In this document: positions 36,463-45,762 of the stretch, piece by piece
How the letters are laid out: each line of letters begins with the position of its first letter
How positions within the stretch are numbered: the stretch's first letter is position 1
DNA from: Sphingomonas sp. SORGH_AS_0950
Lineage (GTDB): Bacteria; Pseudomonadota; Alphaproteobacteria; Sphingomonadales; Sphingomonadaceae
Assembly: GCF_030818415.1 (NCBI RefSeq)
Contig: NZ_JAUTAE010000001.1
Coordinates: 436,501 to 500,500 of the forward strand
Length of the DNA: 64,000 nucleotides
Direction of reading: 5' to 3'
Translations under genes and position numbers: made by a program
The notes under the pieces: generated by a model
What the model saw: the letters and a program-made list of their open reading frames with translations, nothing else
Told to the model about the DNA's origin: nothing
The model's database searches: none

Positions 36463-38661
36463 TCAGGCCGAGGGTTGCAGCGAAGCCGTATCCAGGTCGA
36501 CCGCCAGTTCGCGCGGCCAGAAGCGTAGCGCGCGGCACTGGTCGACAAAGCTCTTGGCGTCCTTGGGCTTGGCCAGCGCAACGAAGCCTTCGTCCCGTTC
36601 GGTCACGCCCGCCGCGTCGAACAGCGCGGTCGCGGCCGCGCTGTGGCCGATGAACTTGCAGTGCGCGAAGGCGTCGGCAACGAAGTCCTTGGCCGTCGCA
36701 TCCTTGGCGAGCATCGCGACACCCGCTTCGGAGGGCAGCACCGCCACCGCGTCGTAAAGGACCGAGGGGCCTCCGTCGATCTTCTGCTTGGCGGCGACCT
36801 TGGTGCCGTCGTCCAGCGTCACGCCGCCGATCTTGGGCGCCACGACTTCCCACAGCGCCCCTTCGGCCTCGAGCGCGTTCGTCACCGCCGCGAACAGCAC
36901 CGCGCTGCTGCCGTCGGTCAGCAGGATGCCCATCTTCCGCCCCTTGAAGTCCTGCGGGCCGTTGGCGAGGATGCTCAGCTTGGGCGAGGAAGGCAGGTCG
37001 AGCGTCGGTTTCGCCGCCTTTGCGGGTTCCGGCAGGTCGAGGCCGAGCCCATCGGCGACTGTCGCGGCAAGCCCTTCGTCGATCAGCCGGAGGTGGGAGA
37101 CGGCACGCGCCCGGATATCGACCCGTTCGACCTTCGACAACTCGAACACCAGCGCGTCGCCGATATGCTTTTGCTCGATCGGCTGTTGGCTGAGGAAGAA
37201 TTGCCGGGCCTGGCTGTAATGGTCGGCGAAGGTCTCGGCGCGGATGCGCTGCTTGGTGCCCTGCACCTCGGCCGGGAAGCTGCGATAGCCGATCGTCGGA
37301 TTCTCGCGCGGACCGCCGTCGGGGCCCCAGCTGTTCGGCTCGTAATTGGCGCGCCCCTTGGGGTTGCGCATCGCCATATGGCCGTCCTGCTGGAAATTCA
37401 TCACCGGGCAGCGCGGCGCATTGACCGGGATATGGGTGAAGTTCGGCCCGCCCAACCGCTTCAACTGCGTATCCAGATAAGAGAAGTTGCGGCCGTGCAG
37501 CAGTGGGTCATCGGAGAAGTCGATGCCGGGCACGACATTCTGCGTGCAGAAGGCAACCTGTTCGGTATTGGCGAAGAAATTGTCGACATTGCGGTTGAGC
37601 GTCAACGTCCCGATGATGCGGACGGGAATGTCCTCCTCGGGGATCAGCTTGGTCGAATCGAGATGGTCGAAGGGCAGGCGGTCGGCCGTTTCCTGGTCGA
37701 ACAGCTGGACGCCCAGATCCCATTGCGGAAAGTCGCCCGCCTCGATCGCCTGCCACAGGTCGCGACGATGGAAGTCGGGATCGGCGCCGTTGATCTTGAC
37801 CGCCTCGTTCCAGAGCACCGATTGCAGGCCCTGGCGCGGCTTCCAGTGGAATTTGACGAAGGTCGACTTGCCTTCGGCATTGACCAGCCGGAAGCTGTGG
37901 ACGCCAAAGCCCTCCATCGTGCGGAACGAGCGTGGGATCGTCCGGTCGGACATCTGCCACATGACCATATGCCACGCCTCGGGGCTCAGGCTGGCGAAGT
38001 CCCAGTAATTGTCATGCGCGGACTGGGCCTGCGGAAAGGCGCGGTCGGGCTCCTGCTTGACGGCGTGGACGAGGTCGGGAAACTTGATCGGGTCCTGGAT
38101 GAAGAAGACCGGGATATTGTTGCCGACAATGTCCCAATTGCCCTGCTTCGTATAGAATTTGACGGCAAAGCCCCGGACGTCGCGCGCCAGGTCCATCGAC
38201 CCCTTGTTGCCCGCGACGGTCGAGAAGCGGACGAAGACCTCGGTCTTCTCGCCCGCCTCGCTTAGTATGTCGGCGCGGGTATATTCGGCCAGGCTGTCGG
38301 TCAGCTCGAAGACGCCGTGCGCGCCATATCCACGGGCATGGACCACCCGCTCGGGAATGCGTTCATGGTCGAAGTGGAAAATCTTCTCGCGCAGGATGAA
38401 GTCTTCGAGCAGCGTCGGCCCGCGCTCCCCGGCGCGCAGGCTGTTCTGGTTGTCGGCGACGGGAACGCCCTGCTGCGTGGTCAGCGTCCGGGCCGTGTCG
38501 TCGGTGGCCTGGTGCGTCTCTCCGCCATGGCCCTGGGGCTCGGCATAATGGGTCGGCATATCCGCCCCGGCGGGAAGGGAGGGCGCTTGGGCGGGCGATA
38601 CGCCCTTGGCCTTGCCGCTGCCCTGCTTGCTCTTCGAACTGGCCATGATGGTGTCTTTCAT
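36463..38661 (-). CDS. katE: large-subunit catalase (HPII type)
   Basis: A 732-residue haem catalase that breaks down hydrogen peroxide. A ~60-residue N-terminal extension rich in Lys/Ser/Gly precedes the catalase core, with active-site His in [27 protein letters not shown], and the haem-binding Tyr region [21 protein letters not shown]-terminal DJ-1/class I glutamine-amidotransferase-like domain (~590-725) is the large-subunit hallmark. Starts at 38661 or 38646 are possible, and neither has an ideal ribosome-binding site. It is convergent with an iron-type receptor; catalase near iron uptake fits oxidative protection, but no shared control is seen. Confidence 0.95.
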   Translation of the reverse strand: MKDTIMASSKSKQGSGKAKGVSPAQAPSLPAGADMPTHYAEPQGHGGETHQATDDTARTLTTQQGVPVADNQNSLRAGERGPTLLEDFILREKIFHFDHERIPERVVHARGYGAHGVFELTDSLAEYTRADILSEAGEKTEVFVRFSTVAGNKGSMDLARDVRGFAVKFYTKQGNWDIVGNNIPVFFIQDPIKFPDLVHAVKQEPDRAFPQAQSAHDNYWDFASLSPEAWHMVMWQMSDRTIPRSFRTMEGFGVHSFRLVNAEGKSTFVKFHWKPRQGLQSVLWNEAVKINGADPDFHRRDLWQAIEAGDFPQWDLGVQLFDQETADRLPFDHLDSTKLIPEEDIPVRIIGTLTLNRNVDNFFANTEQVAFCTQNVVPGIDFSDDPLLHGRNFSYLDTQLKRLGGPNFTHIPVNAPRCPVMNFQQDGHMAMRNPKGRANYEPNSWGPDGGPRENPTIGYRSFPAEVQGTKQRIRAETFADHYSQARQFFLSQQPIEQKHIGDALVFELSKVERVDIRARAVSHLRLIDEGLAATVADGLGLDLPEPAKAAKPTLDLPSSPKLSILANGPQDFKGRKMGILLTDGSSAVLFAAVTNALEAEGALWEVVAPKIGGVTLDDGTKVAAKQKIDGGPSVLYDAVAVLPSEAGVAMLAKDATAKDFVADAFAHCKFIGHSAAATALFDAAGVTERDEGFVALAKPKDAKSFVDQCRALRFWPRELAVDLDTASLQPSA

Positions 38662-38861
38662 CGTTGAGGGAACGTGCCCGTCCAACGCGCGGATCGGCCA
38701 ATCGCCCTCCAAATAAATGCTTGATATTCATTAAGGTGATTCCTGCCGCCTTAGGGTAAACCCATGCTAGTGATCGGGATCAGCCCTCCGTTCCCGGCCG
38801 TGCGGGGCTTCGGTGGGTTTCGGCGGCGGGAGGGAGAAGGCTTCTGTTCGACGACGCGCCC

Positions 38862-39872
38862 GTGGTGATGTGCATCCCCGCCCGAAATGAAGAGGCGATG
38901 CTGCCGGCGCTGTTCGCCGCGCTTGCCGCGCTGCGCGTCGATGGGACGAAGCCGGAGGCATGCCTGTATCTGGACGATTGCCGGGATGGCAGTGTCGCGC
39001 TGGTCGATCGTCTTGGCCCGTCCCTGCCGTTTCGGCTGCATGTCGCCCAGGGCGGGCGCGATGCTGTGCCCAATGCCGGGGCCGCCCGGCGCGCGGCGCT
39101 GGCGATGGGGCTGTCCGTCCTGGCCGGGCGCGAGGGCCTGCTCTTCACGACGGATGCCGACAGCACGCCGCAGCCCGACTGGATCGCGGCGGGTCGCCGG
39201 GGGCTGAGCCAGGCGGAGGTCGTCGCCGGGCGGATCCAACGGGTCGATGCCGCATCCGATCCGCAGCAAAGCCGCATCGAGCATTATTATGACCGATTGC
39301 ACCGATATCGCCGGGCCATCGACCCGGTGCCATGGGAGGCGCGGGACACGCATCACTTCGGCGGCGGAGCCAATATCGCGATACGCGCCTCCGCCTATCG
39401 CGCGCTGGGCGGGTTCCTGCCGATCCCGTCGGGAGAGGACGCCCGCCTGCTCGACGATGCCGCGCGCGCCGGGCTTCGCGTCCGTCGGGACGCGGTGATG
39501 ATCGTGGAGACCTCATCCCGCCGACATGGGCGTATCGGCGGCGGGCTCGCGGGCCAATTGCTGGCGCTGGATCAGGGCGAGCCGCCGCGCATGGCCGATC
39601 CGCGCGGTGCGGCCTGGCAATGGCGCGCGCAGGCGGCCGCGCGGCAGAGCTTCGCCATGATCGACCGGGTCGACCGGCGCATCGCGCTCGGCGAGCGGCT
39701 GGGCCTTTCGGCGGACCATGTCCTGGGCGTCGCGCGCGATTGCCCCAATGCGGAGGCGTTCGCGATGCGGATCGTCCCGGCACCGGCCGTCCATTCCGGC
39801 CAGGTGTCGCTGTCGGACGCCGAAAACCTTCTGACCGAACTGGAGAGCCGATGGTGCGAGATTGCGGCATGA
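38862..39872 (+). CDS. GT2-family glycosyltransferase
   Basis: A glycosyltransferase of at least 336 residues. The GT-A fold is seen in VVMCIPARNEEAMLPAL, the metal-binding DADST (as TDADSTPQPDW), and the acceptor-side GGGANIAIRASAYRALGG with SGEDARL. It would transfer a sugar from a nucleotide sugar to an unknown acceptor, in the cytoplasm; no membrane segment is evident. The start is uncertain: GTG at 38862 has no ribosome-binding site at the right spacing, whereas GGAGAAGG (38833-38840) sits before an in-frame CTG at 38844 that would add six residues. Its TGA overlaps the next ATG. First gene of a four-gene coupled cassette. Confidence 0.85.
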   Translation: MVMCIPARNEEAMLPALFAALAALRVDGTKPEACLYLDDCRDGSVALVDRLGPSLPFRLHVAQGGRDAVPNAGAARRAALAMGLSVLAGREGLLFTTDADSTPQPDWIAAGRRGLSQAEVVAGRIQRVDAASDPQQSRIEHYYDRLHRYRRAIDPVPWEARDTHHFGGGANIAIRASAYRALGGFLPIPSGEDARLLDDAARAGLRVRRDAVMIVETSSRRHGRIGGGLAGQLLALDQGEPPRMADPRGAAWQWRAQAAARQSFAMIDRVDRRIALGERLGLSADHVLGVARDCPNAEAFAMRIVPAPAVHSGQVSLSDAENLLTELESRWCEIAA

Positions 39873-40861
39873 CCGCCATGGCCGACGAACTGCGAAGCGC
39901 GATTGCCGCCATGGGCTGGGCCGAGCATCCCCCCGGCGATCCCCGGACGATCGAGGACCATGTCGCGCTGCTGGCCAAGCTCTATGACATCGGCCGGCGC
40001 GATCTGCCGCTCGGGCGGTTGGTCGAGGGGCATGTCGATGCGGTGCAGATCGTGCGCCGCTACGGATCGGCGGCGCAGGTGGAACGGCTCAGCGGGATAC
40101 TGGCGCAGGGGGCGACATTGGGCGTCTGGAATGCCGGACTGGCGGGCGAGCCCCTGCGGCTGGACGGCGAGCGGTTGACCGGGGGCAAGAGCCATGCCTC
40201 GGGCGCCGGGGTGTTGAGCCACGCCGTGGTCACGGCGGACACGGCCGAGGGGGTGCAACTGCTGCTGCTCGATCTGGCGCGGGTCGCGCCGGTGATCGAC
40301 CGCGACTGGTGGCGGGTGACGGGCATGCAGCGGTCCGAAACGCATCTGGTCCGCTGGCGGGACGGCGTCATCGCGCAGGACGACCGGATCGGCGCGCCGA
40401 ACCTCTATGCGCGCGAACCCTTTTTCAGCGGCGGGGCGCTGCGGTTCGTGGCGGTCCATGCCGGGGGCGTGGCCGGGCTGTGTGACCTGACCCGCCGCCA
40501 TCTGGTCGAGGCGGGGCGCGCCGACGATCCGTTCCAGTCGGCGCGGCTCGCGCGGTTGTTCGCGCTGGCGGAGGTGGCGGCGGCCATCGTGCGGCGCACG
40601 GCGCGATGCTGGTTCGGGGAGGAGGTCGAAGAGGCCCGGCTGGCGCGGGTCGCCGCCGCGCGCATGGCGGTGGCCGACGCGGCCGAGCAGGCGATCGTGA
40701 TCGCTCGGGAGGCGGTGGGGCTGGCGGGGCAGTTCCTCACCCATCCGCTCTCCGCGATGCTGACCGATCTGGCGGTCTATCTGCGCCAGCCCATGCCCGA
40801 CGCGCAACGCCTCCGGGTCGGGCAGGCGGTGGCGCAGGGGTTGCTGGAGCTGTCGCTGTGA
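39869..40861 (+). CDS. acyl-CoA dehydrogenase-like protein
   Basis: A 330-residue protein with the acyl-CoA dehydrogenase fold: N-terminal helical part, a middle beta-domain with LTGGKSHASGAGVLSHAVVTA, and a C-terminal helical domain with AIVIAREAVGLAGQFLTHPL. It is shorter than typical enzymes (~380) and I do not see a clear catalytic glutamate, so it may catalyse another flavin-linked oxidation or be non-catalytic. It overlaps both neighbours (ATGA with the glycosyltransferase, GTGA with the deacetylase). Its substrate is unknown. Confidence 0.8.
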   Translation: MTAMADELRSAIAAMGWAEHPPGDPRTIEDHVALLAKLYDIGRRDLPLGRLVEGHVDAVQIVRRYGSAAQVERLSGILAQGATLGVWNAGLAGEPLRLDGERLTGGKSHASGAGVLSHAVVTADTAEGVQLLLLDLARVAPVIDRDWWRVTGMQRSETHLVRWRDGVIAQDDRIGAPNLYAREPFFSGGALRFVAVHAGGVAGLCDLTRRHLVEAGRADDPFQSARLARLFALAEVAAAIVRRTARCWFGEEVEEARLARVAAARMAVADAAEQAIVIAREAVGLAGQFLTHPLSAMLTDLAVYLRQPMPDAQRLRVGQAVAQGLLELSL

Positions 40862-41511
40862 GGCTGGACCTCAACGGCGTCCGCCGGGCCGTCATCGTCG
40901 CGCCGCATCCCGATGACGAGATCATCGGGGCGGCGGGGCTGATCCAGGCGCTGCGGCGGCGAGGAAGCGGGGTTTGGGTCGTCGTGGTCAGCGATGGCGC
41001 CGCCTCGCATCCCGACAGCCGGACATGGCCCCCCGCGCGTCTGATCGCCGCGCGCGAGCGGGAAAGCCGCCATGCGCTGCGCCGTCTGGGCGTCCGGAGC
41101 GACCGGGTGACGTTCCTCGGGCTGCCCGATGGCGCGCTGATGGCGGAGGGCGATCCTTGCCGCGAGCGGCTGCACCGGGCGCTCCGGAAGCATCGGGGCT
41201 TGGACCTGCTGGTCGGGCCCGCCGTCACGGATGCCCATCCCGATCACCGGGCGGTCGCGACCGCGCTTGGCGGTTTTCGCTTCGGCGGGCGGCGTCTGAC
41301 CTATCAGGTCTGGCCGCCGCAGAAGCGGCTGGCGGCGCGGAGCCGGACCGTCTCGATCCCAGGCGGCGCGGCGGCGAAGCGCGCGCTGATCCGGGTGCAT
41401 CGGACCCAGCTGGGCGCGATTACCGACGATCCTCGGGGCTTTTCGATCGCACGCCATGAACTCGCGGCCTTTTCCCACCCGGTCGAGCGTTTCCTTCCGG
41501 TGAGGCGATGA
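40858..41511 (+). CDS. PIG-L family deacetylase
   Basis: A 217-residue zinc-dependent N-deacetylase. The metal motif is APHPDDE (H and two D) near the N-terminus, with the later histidine in DAHPDHRAV. Relatives remove acetyl from GlcNAc-linked inositol, mycothiol/bacillithiol precursors or LPS sugars. GTG start is fixed by the GTGA overlap with the dehydrogenase-like gene, and it overlaps the methyltransferase start. With a glycosyltransferase upstream, an N-acetylamino sugar conjugate is the plausible substrate. Confidence 0.92.
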   Translation: MRLDLNGVRRAVIVAPHPDDEIIGAAGLIQALRRRGSGVWVVVVSDGAASHPDSRTWPPARLIAARERESRHALRRLGVRSDRVTFLGLPDGALMAEGDPCRERLHRALRKHRGLDLLVGPAVTDAHPDHRAVATALGGFRFGGRRLTYQVWPPQKRLAARSRTVSIPGGAAAKRALIRVHRTQLGAITDDPRGFSIARHELAAFSHPVERFLPVRR

Positions 41512-42122
41512 AGGCGATCGACCTTGGCGGCTTTGCCGCAAAGTTCGCGGCGGACGACGACCCATGGCGGACCTTCTCCAACCGCGACGAGGCGGTGAAG
41601 CGCCGGGCGATCCTGCATGCGCTGGGCCAGGGGCCATGGGGCAGGGTCCTGGAACTGGGCAGCGGCAATGGATCGAACAGCCGCGCCATCGCCCGTCGCG
41701 CGCTTCGGCTCGACGCGACCGAGGGGACAGTCGAGGGCACCCGCCTGACGACGCGGGCGATCGCCGCCTGGCCGCGAGCACGGGCGATACCTTTGGCCTT
41801 GCCCGCGCGGTTTCCGCGACGGGACTATGATGCGATCGTCATCGCCGAGTTGCTCTATTATCTTTCGCCCATCGCGATGCGGCATGTCGCGCGAGGTGTC
41901 GCGGCGGCCCTGCGTCCCGGCGGGCGGCTGGTCCTGGCGCATCATCGCATCGACTATTACGACTTCGCGCAGCACGCCGCCGACATCCAGGAACGCTTCC
42001 TGCGGATGACCGGCATGACCTGGCAGGTCGAGACCATGCGCCGCCGGGCGCACTGGCATGTCCTCGTCGCGCGGCTGTGCGATGCGGACACCCGGACGGG
42101 TCTTTCTTTCCGCCATCGATAA
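41508..42122 (+). CDS. class I SAM-dependent methyltransferase, NodS-like
   Basis: A 204-residue methyltransferase with the SAM-binding motif VLELGSGNGSNSRAIA, an acidic post-II region LDATEGT, and the motif YDAIVIAELLYYLSP. NodS family members N-methylate the free amine left after chitooligosaccharide deacetylation. Here a deacetylase is encoded immediately upstream with 4-nt overlap (ATGA), so N-methylation of a deacetylated amino sugar is a reasonable inference. It is the last gene of the cassette; the TPP riboswitch region begins 33 nt later. Confidence 0.9.
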   Translation: MKAIDLGGFAAKFAADDDPWRTFSNRDEAVKRRAILHALGQGPWGRVLELGSGNGSNSRAIARRALRLDATEGTVEGTRLTTRAIAAWPRARAIPLALPARFPRRDYDAIVIAELLYYLSPIAMRHVARGVAAALRPGGRLVLAHHRIDYYDFAQHAADIQERFLRMTGMTWQVETMRRRAHWHVLVARLCDADTRTGLSFRHR

Positions 42123-42155
42123 TTATTTGCTTACGGGCCGTAAGCGCCTAGACGA

Positions 42156-42255
42156 CGCCATCCCCGGGGAACCGCTGATGCGCGGTCGAGAGATGGGCAG
42201 CAGCCCATGACCCGCCGAACCTGATCCGGCTGATACCGGCGTAGGGAGGGTGGCG
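42156..42255 (+). ncRNA. TPP riboswitch (THI element)
   Basis: The conserved core is readable: GGGG, a P2-like ACCGC...GCGGT, GAGAG, a P3 hairpin ATGGGC-AGCA-GCCCAT, GACCC, then the strongly conserved GAACCTGATCCGGC...ACCGGCGTAGGGA, closed by CGCC/GGCG pairing. It lies 40 nt before the receptor start, so it probably occludes translation or ends transcription when thiamin pyrophosphate is bound. It identifies the following genes as thiamin related. Confidence 0.95.
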
Positions 42256-42295
42256 GTTCCTTCGTCGTCCTTCCGTGTGAAGTGGACGAGAGACG

Positions 42296-44605
42296 ATGGC
42301 TGTTCTGATTTCGCGCGATCGCAAGACGATCCGATATGGTGCCCTGCTGCTGTCGGCCGCGTGGCTGGCGCTGCCCGGCGCGGCATCGGCGCAGCGGGCG
42401 AGCGACGCGCCCGCCGATATCCGCGTGATCGGCCACCGCGATCCCGAGGGGCTGCTGCCCGACCAGACCGAACCCAAGGCGGTCAGCGAGATTTCCGCCG
42501 ACTTCATCGTCAAGCAGGCCCCGACGCTGAACGCCTTTCAGCTGGTGAGCCTGCTGCCCGGCGCCAATGTCGCATCCAGCGATCCCTATGGCCTGTCGAC
42601 CAGTTCCAGCCTGACGCTGCGCGGTCTGGGGCAGGATGAGATCGGCGTGCTGATGGAGGGCGCGCCGCAGAACGACATCGGCTATTACTACGCCTATCCG
42701 TCGCAATTCGCCGATGCGGAAAATGTGCGGGCGATCCGGCTGGCCCAGGGGGCGGTCGATCTTGCCTCGCCGACCGTCGGCGGGGCGGGCGGTCTGTTGT
42801 CGCTGTCGCTCGACGATCCCAAGGCGGCGCGGGGAATGCTCGCCGATCTGTCGCTGGGGTCGTACAACATGCACCGGGCCTTTGTCCGGGTCGATACGGG
42901 GACGATCGGAAATACCGGGCTGAAGGCGTTTCTGTCCTATTCCAACACCCGCGCGGACAATTGGCGGGGCGCGGGCTATGACCTGCGCCAGCATGTCGAT
43001 GCCAAGCTGCTGGGCGAATGGGGAAACGGGAACCGTGCCAGCCTGGCCCTGTCGTACAACGACGCCAATTCCTCCAGCTATGCCAGCCCCACCCTGGCCG
43101 ATTGGCGCGCGCGGGGACGCGGGTTTAACTATGATGCGGAGTATGTGCCGGGAGAAACCCGTTACTGGGAACTGTACCGAGCGCCCTTCCGCAACCTTTA
43201 TGCCTCGGCCCCCGTGCATCTGGTCCTGGGCGACCGGCTGACGCTGGACAGCACGACCTATCTCCAGTTCGGCTATGGCAATTCGCCCTATGGCACCCAG
43301 CTCGCGACCACCGGCAATTTCCTGGGCAACGAAGAACTGGCGCAGCCGATCGCGCTGCCCGGCGCGGTGAATGGAGTCGCGACGGTGCTGGGCAATTATA
43401 CCGGCGATCAGATGCGGACCGGCCAGGTCGCCAGCCTGACGCTGCGCGCGGGCATCCACCGGCTGACCGCAGGGCTGTGGTTCGACTATGGCACCGACCG
43501 CGTCACCCAGACCTATACCGCCGTCGGCACCGACGGACGCCCGGCCGACCGCTGGGGCTATCGCAGCAAGGCGATCCGCACCGCCGATGGCCGCCTGCTC
43601 GCCTATGAGAACCAGCGCACCGTGACCGTGACGAAAAGCGTCTTCGTGGCCGACAGCATCGCGCTGAGCCCCAGGCTGACGGTCGATATCGGCTTCAAGG
43701 GCGTCAACCTGCTGCGCAACGGCCGCAATTACCTGCCCGGACCGCAGACCCGCGTGCGCAGCGACAGCTTCGCCGCCCTGCCGCGCGCCGCCGTCCATTA
43801 CGATCTCGACGATCGCCAGCAGGTCTTTGCCAACGTCACGACCAATTTCCGGGCGCCCAACGAATTCACGCTGTACGACAGCTATGACGGCGGCGTGGTC
43901 TCGACACGCGGGACGGACGCGTTGAAGAACGAATATTCGGTGTCGCAGGAACTCGGCTATCGCTATATCGGGCCCAGCCTTTCCGCCTCGGTGACCGGCT
44001 TCCACTACAAATTCCGCAACCGCCAGCTGGCGACCGTGGTCGACAATGGCGGGGCGCTGGTCAATTCGACGCTGAACGCGGGCGGACAGACGTCCTATGG
44101 CGTCGATGCCGAGATCGATTATCGGCCCGCGAGGGGCGTCAGCGTCTATGTCTCGGGCGAATATCTGCGCGCGCGGATCGATGACGATCTGCCGGTCGGC
44201 GGGGACTATCTGCCGACGCGGGGCAAGCGGGCGGTATCCAGCCCGACGCTCCAGTTCGGCGCCGGTGGCACCTATGACGATGGGCATCTGTTCGGCAGCA
44301 TCGCGGGCAAATATGTCGGTCGCCAATATGCGACGTTCATGAACGACGAGAGCATCCGGGGATATGCCACGCTCGACCTGGCGATCGGCGTCCATCTGGC
44401 CGATTGGCTCGACGGCAAGCGGACCGATCTGCGGGTCAATGCGATCAACGTCACCGATCCGCATGTCCTGGCGGGGGTCCAGTCCGTCACGACCAACGCG
44501 CGCGATGTCGTCGGGCGGGGCGGCACGATCATCAAGGGCAATGCGCCGTCCTATTATATCGGCGGCGGATCGGCCGTCGTCGCGACGATTTCGCGCGGGT
44601 TCTGA
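42296..44605 (+). CDS. TonB-dependent receptor for thiamin (predicted)
   Basis: A 769-residue outer-membrane receptor. Signal peptide (RYGALLLSAAWLALPGAASAQ), plug domain with LTLRGLGQDEIGVLMEGAPQ and ASPTVGGAGGLLSLSL, and a barrel ending AVVATISRGF. The TPP riboswitch in its leader and the PnuT-like transporter downstream make thiamin or a phosphorylated form the likely ligand. Thiamin-regulated TonB receptors are known from comparative genomics. The kinase gene begins 3 nt after its stop. Confidence 0.92.
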   Translation: MAVLISRDRKTIRYGALLLSAAWLALPGAASAQRASDAPADIRVIGHRDPEGLLPDQTEPKAVSEISADFIVKQAPTLNAFQLVSLLPGANVASSDPYGLSTSSSLTLRGLGQDEIGVLMEGAPQNDIGYYYAYPSQFADAENVRAIRLAQGAVDLASPTVGGAGGLLSLSLDDPKAARGMLADLSLGSYNMHRAFVRVDTGTIGNTGLKAFLSYSNTRADNWRGAGYDLRQHVDAKLLGEWGNGNRASLALSYNDANSSSYASPTLADWRARGRGFNYDAEYVPGETRYWELYRAPFRNLYASAPVHLVLGDRLTLDSTTYLQFGYGNSPYGTQLATTGNFLGNEELAQPIALPGAVNGVATVLGNYTGDQMRTGQVASLTLRAGIHRLTAGLWFDYGTDRVTQTYTAVGTDGRPADRWGYRSKAIRTADGRLLAYENQRTVTVTKSVFVADSIALSPRLTVDIGFKGVNLLRNGRNYLPGPQTRVRSDSFAALPRAAVHYDLDDRQQVFANVTTNFRAPNEFTLYDSYDGGVVSTRGTDALKNEYSVSQELGYRYIGPSLSASVTGFHYKFRNRQLATVVDNGGALVNSTLNAGGQTSYGVDAEIDYRPARGVSVYVSGEYLRARIDDDLPVGGDYLPTRGKRAVSSPTLQFGAGGTYDDGHLFGSIAGKYVGRQYATFMNDESIRGYATLDLAIGVHLADWLDGKRTDLRVNAINVTDPHVLAGVQSVTTNARDVVGRGGTIIKGNAPSYYIGGGSAVVATISRGF

Positions 44606-44607
44606 TC

Positions 44608-45762
44608 GTGACCATAGCGGACGAGGCGGGCACCGGTCACCGCGTCCATGGCATGGGGCTGGCGATGGAGGCACCCACCTGGCCCGCGATCACGCCCGAG
44701 GAAGCGGCGGCCGTGCTGGCGCACTATCCGCGGGCCGTCCGGATCGAGGCGCTGCGCTGGCACTCGCCGCGTCCCTTTTCCGCCGCGACGCTGATCGACA
44801 CGACGGAGGGCACGCTGCTCGTCAAGCGGCATGATCGCCGGGTGCGCACGGCCGCCGGACTGGCGGAGGAGCATGGCTTCATCGCGCATCTCGCCGCTGC
44901 GGGCGCGCCGGTGCCCGAGATATGGCGCACGGGGCAGGGGGAAAGCGCGGTCACGCTGGGCGAGGCGACCTATGAGGTCCATCGCCAGGCACCGGGCGCG
45001 GATCTGTATCACGACCGGCTGTCCTGGACGCCGTTCCAGTCGCTCGCGCATGCCCATGCCGCCGGGGTTTCGCTGGCGAGGCTGCACCGCGCGTCGCTCG
45101 GCTATGATGCGCCGCCGCGTGCCGTCCAGCCCCTGGTCGCCAGCTTCGGCATCCTGTCGGCGGCCGATCCGATGGTGGCGGCGGAAGCCTATGTCGCCGC
45201 GCGTCCGGCCCTGGCCGCGTTTCTCGCCGGGCATGCCTGGCGCCGCCGCCTGTCGTCGCTGTTCGCCGCTTGGGGCGAGGGGCTGGCCCGGTATATCGCA
45301 GGCCAGCCGCCCCTGTGGACCCATAATGACTGGCACCCCTCCAACCTGTTATGGGCGGCGGACGATACGGTCCGGACCGTGTTCGACTTTGGGCTGGCCG
45401 ATCGCAGCTGTGCCGCGCATGATCTGGCGATCGCGATCGAACGGACCGCCTTTGCGTGGCTGGAATTGGGGGAGGGGCACGATAACGCCATCGGCGACCC
45501 CGCATCGGCACTGGCGCTGATCGCGGGCTATGAGGCGATGTCCCCCATCGACCCCGCCATGATGGAAAGCATCATCGCATTGTTGCCGCTGGTCCATGTC
45601 GAGTTCGCCCTGTCGGAAATCGATTATTTCGCCGGGGTGGTAGGCGACCGGGACGCCGCCATGCTGGCCTGGGAGGGGTATCTGCTGGGGCATGCGGACT
45701 GGTTCGGATCGGCGGCGGGGCGGGATTTCCTTGCGGAGCTTCGGGCGGGGCGGAAATTGTGA
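44608..45762 (+). CDS. APH-family kinase, probably thiamine kinase
   Basis: A 384-residue phosphotransferase of the aminoglycoside phosphotransferase/choline kinase fold. The catalytic loop is H239-N-D241-W-H-P-S-N246 and the metal-binding aspartate follows in VFDFGLAD; a nucleotide-loop lysine is in LLVKRHD. The GTG at 44608 is 3 nt after the receptor stop; an in-frame ATG at 44653 is an alternative. E. coli ThiK, which phosphorylates thiamin, is of the same fold, and the riboswitch operon supports this role, trapping thiamin after uptake. ATP-dependent phosphorylation of thiamin is inferred. Confidence 0.82.
   Translation: MTIADEAGTGHRVHGMGLAMEAPTWPAITPEEAAAVLAHYPRAVRIEALRWHSPRPFSAATLIDTTEGTLLVKRHDRRVRTAAGLAEEHGFIAHLAAAGAPVPEIWRTGQGESAVTLGEATYEVHRQAPGADLYHDRLSWTPFQSLAHAHAAGVSLARLHRASLGYDAPPRAVQPLVASFGILSAADPMVAAEAYVAARPALAAFLAGHAWRRRLSSLFAAWGEGLARYIAGQPPLWTHNDWHPSNLLWAADDTVRTVFDFGLADRSCAAHDLAIAIERTAFAWLELGEGHDNAIGDPASALALIAGYEAMSPIDPAMMESIIALLPLVHVEFALSEIDYFAGVVGDRDAAMLAWEGYLLGHADWFGSAAGRDFLAELRAGRKL

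Noticed and set aside
42131..44674. A minus-strand frame opposite the thiamin receptor
   Set aside because: It runs over the riboswitch and the receptor and has no domain or start signal.
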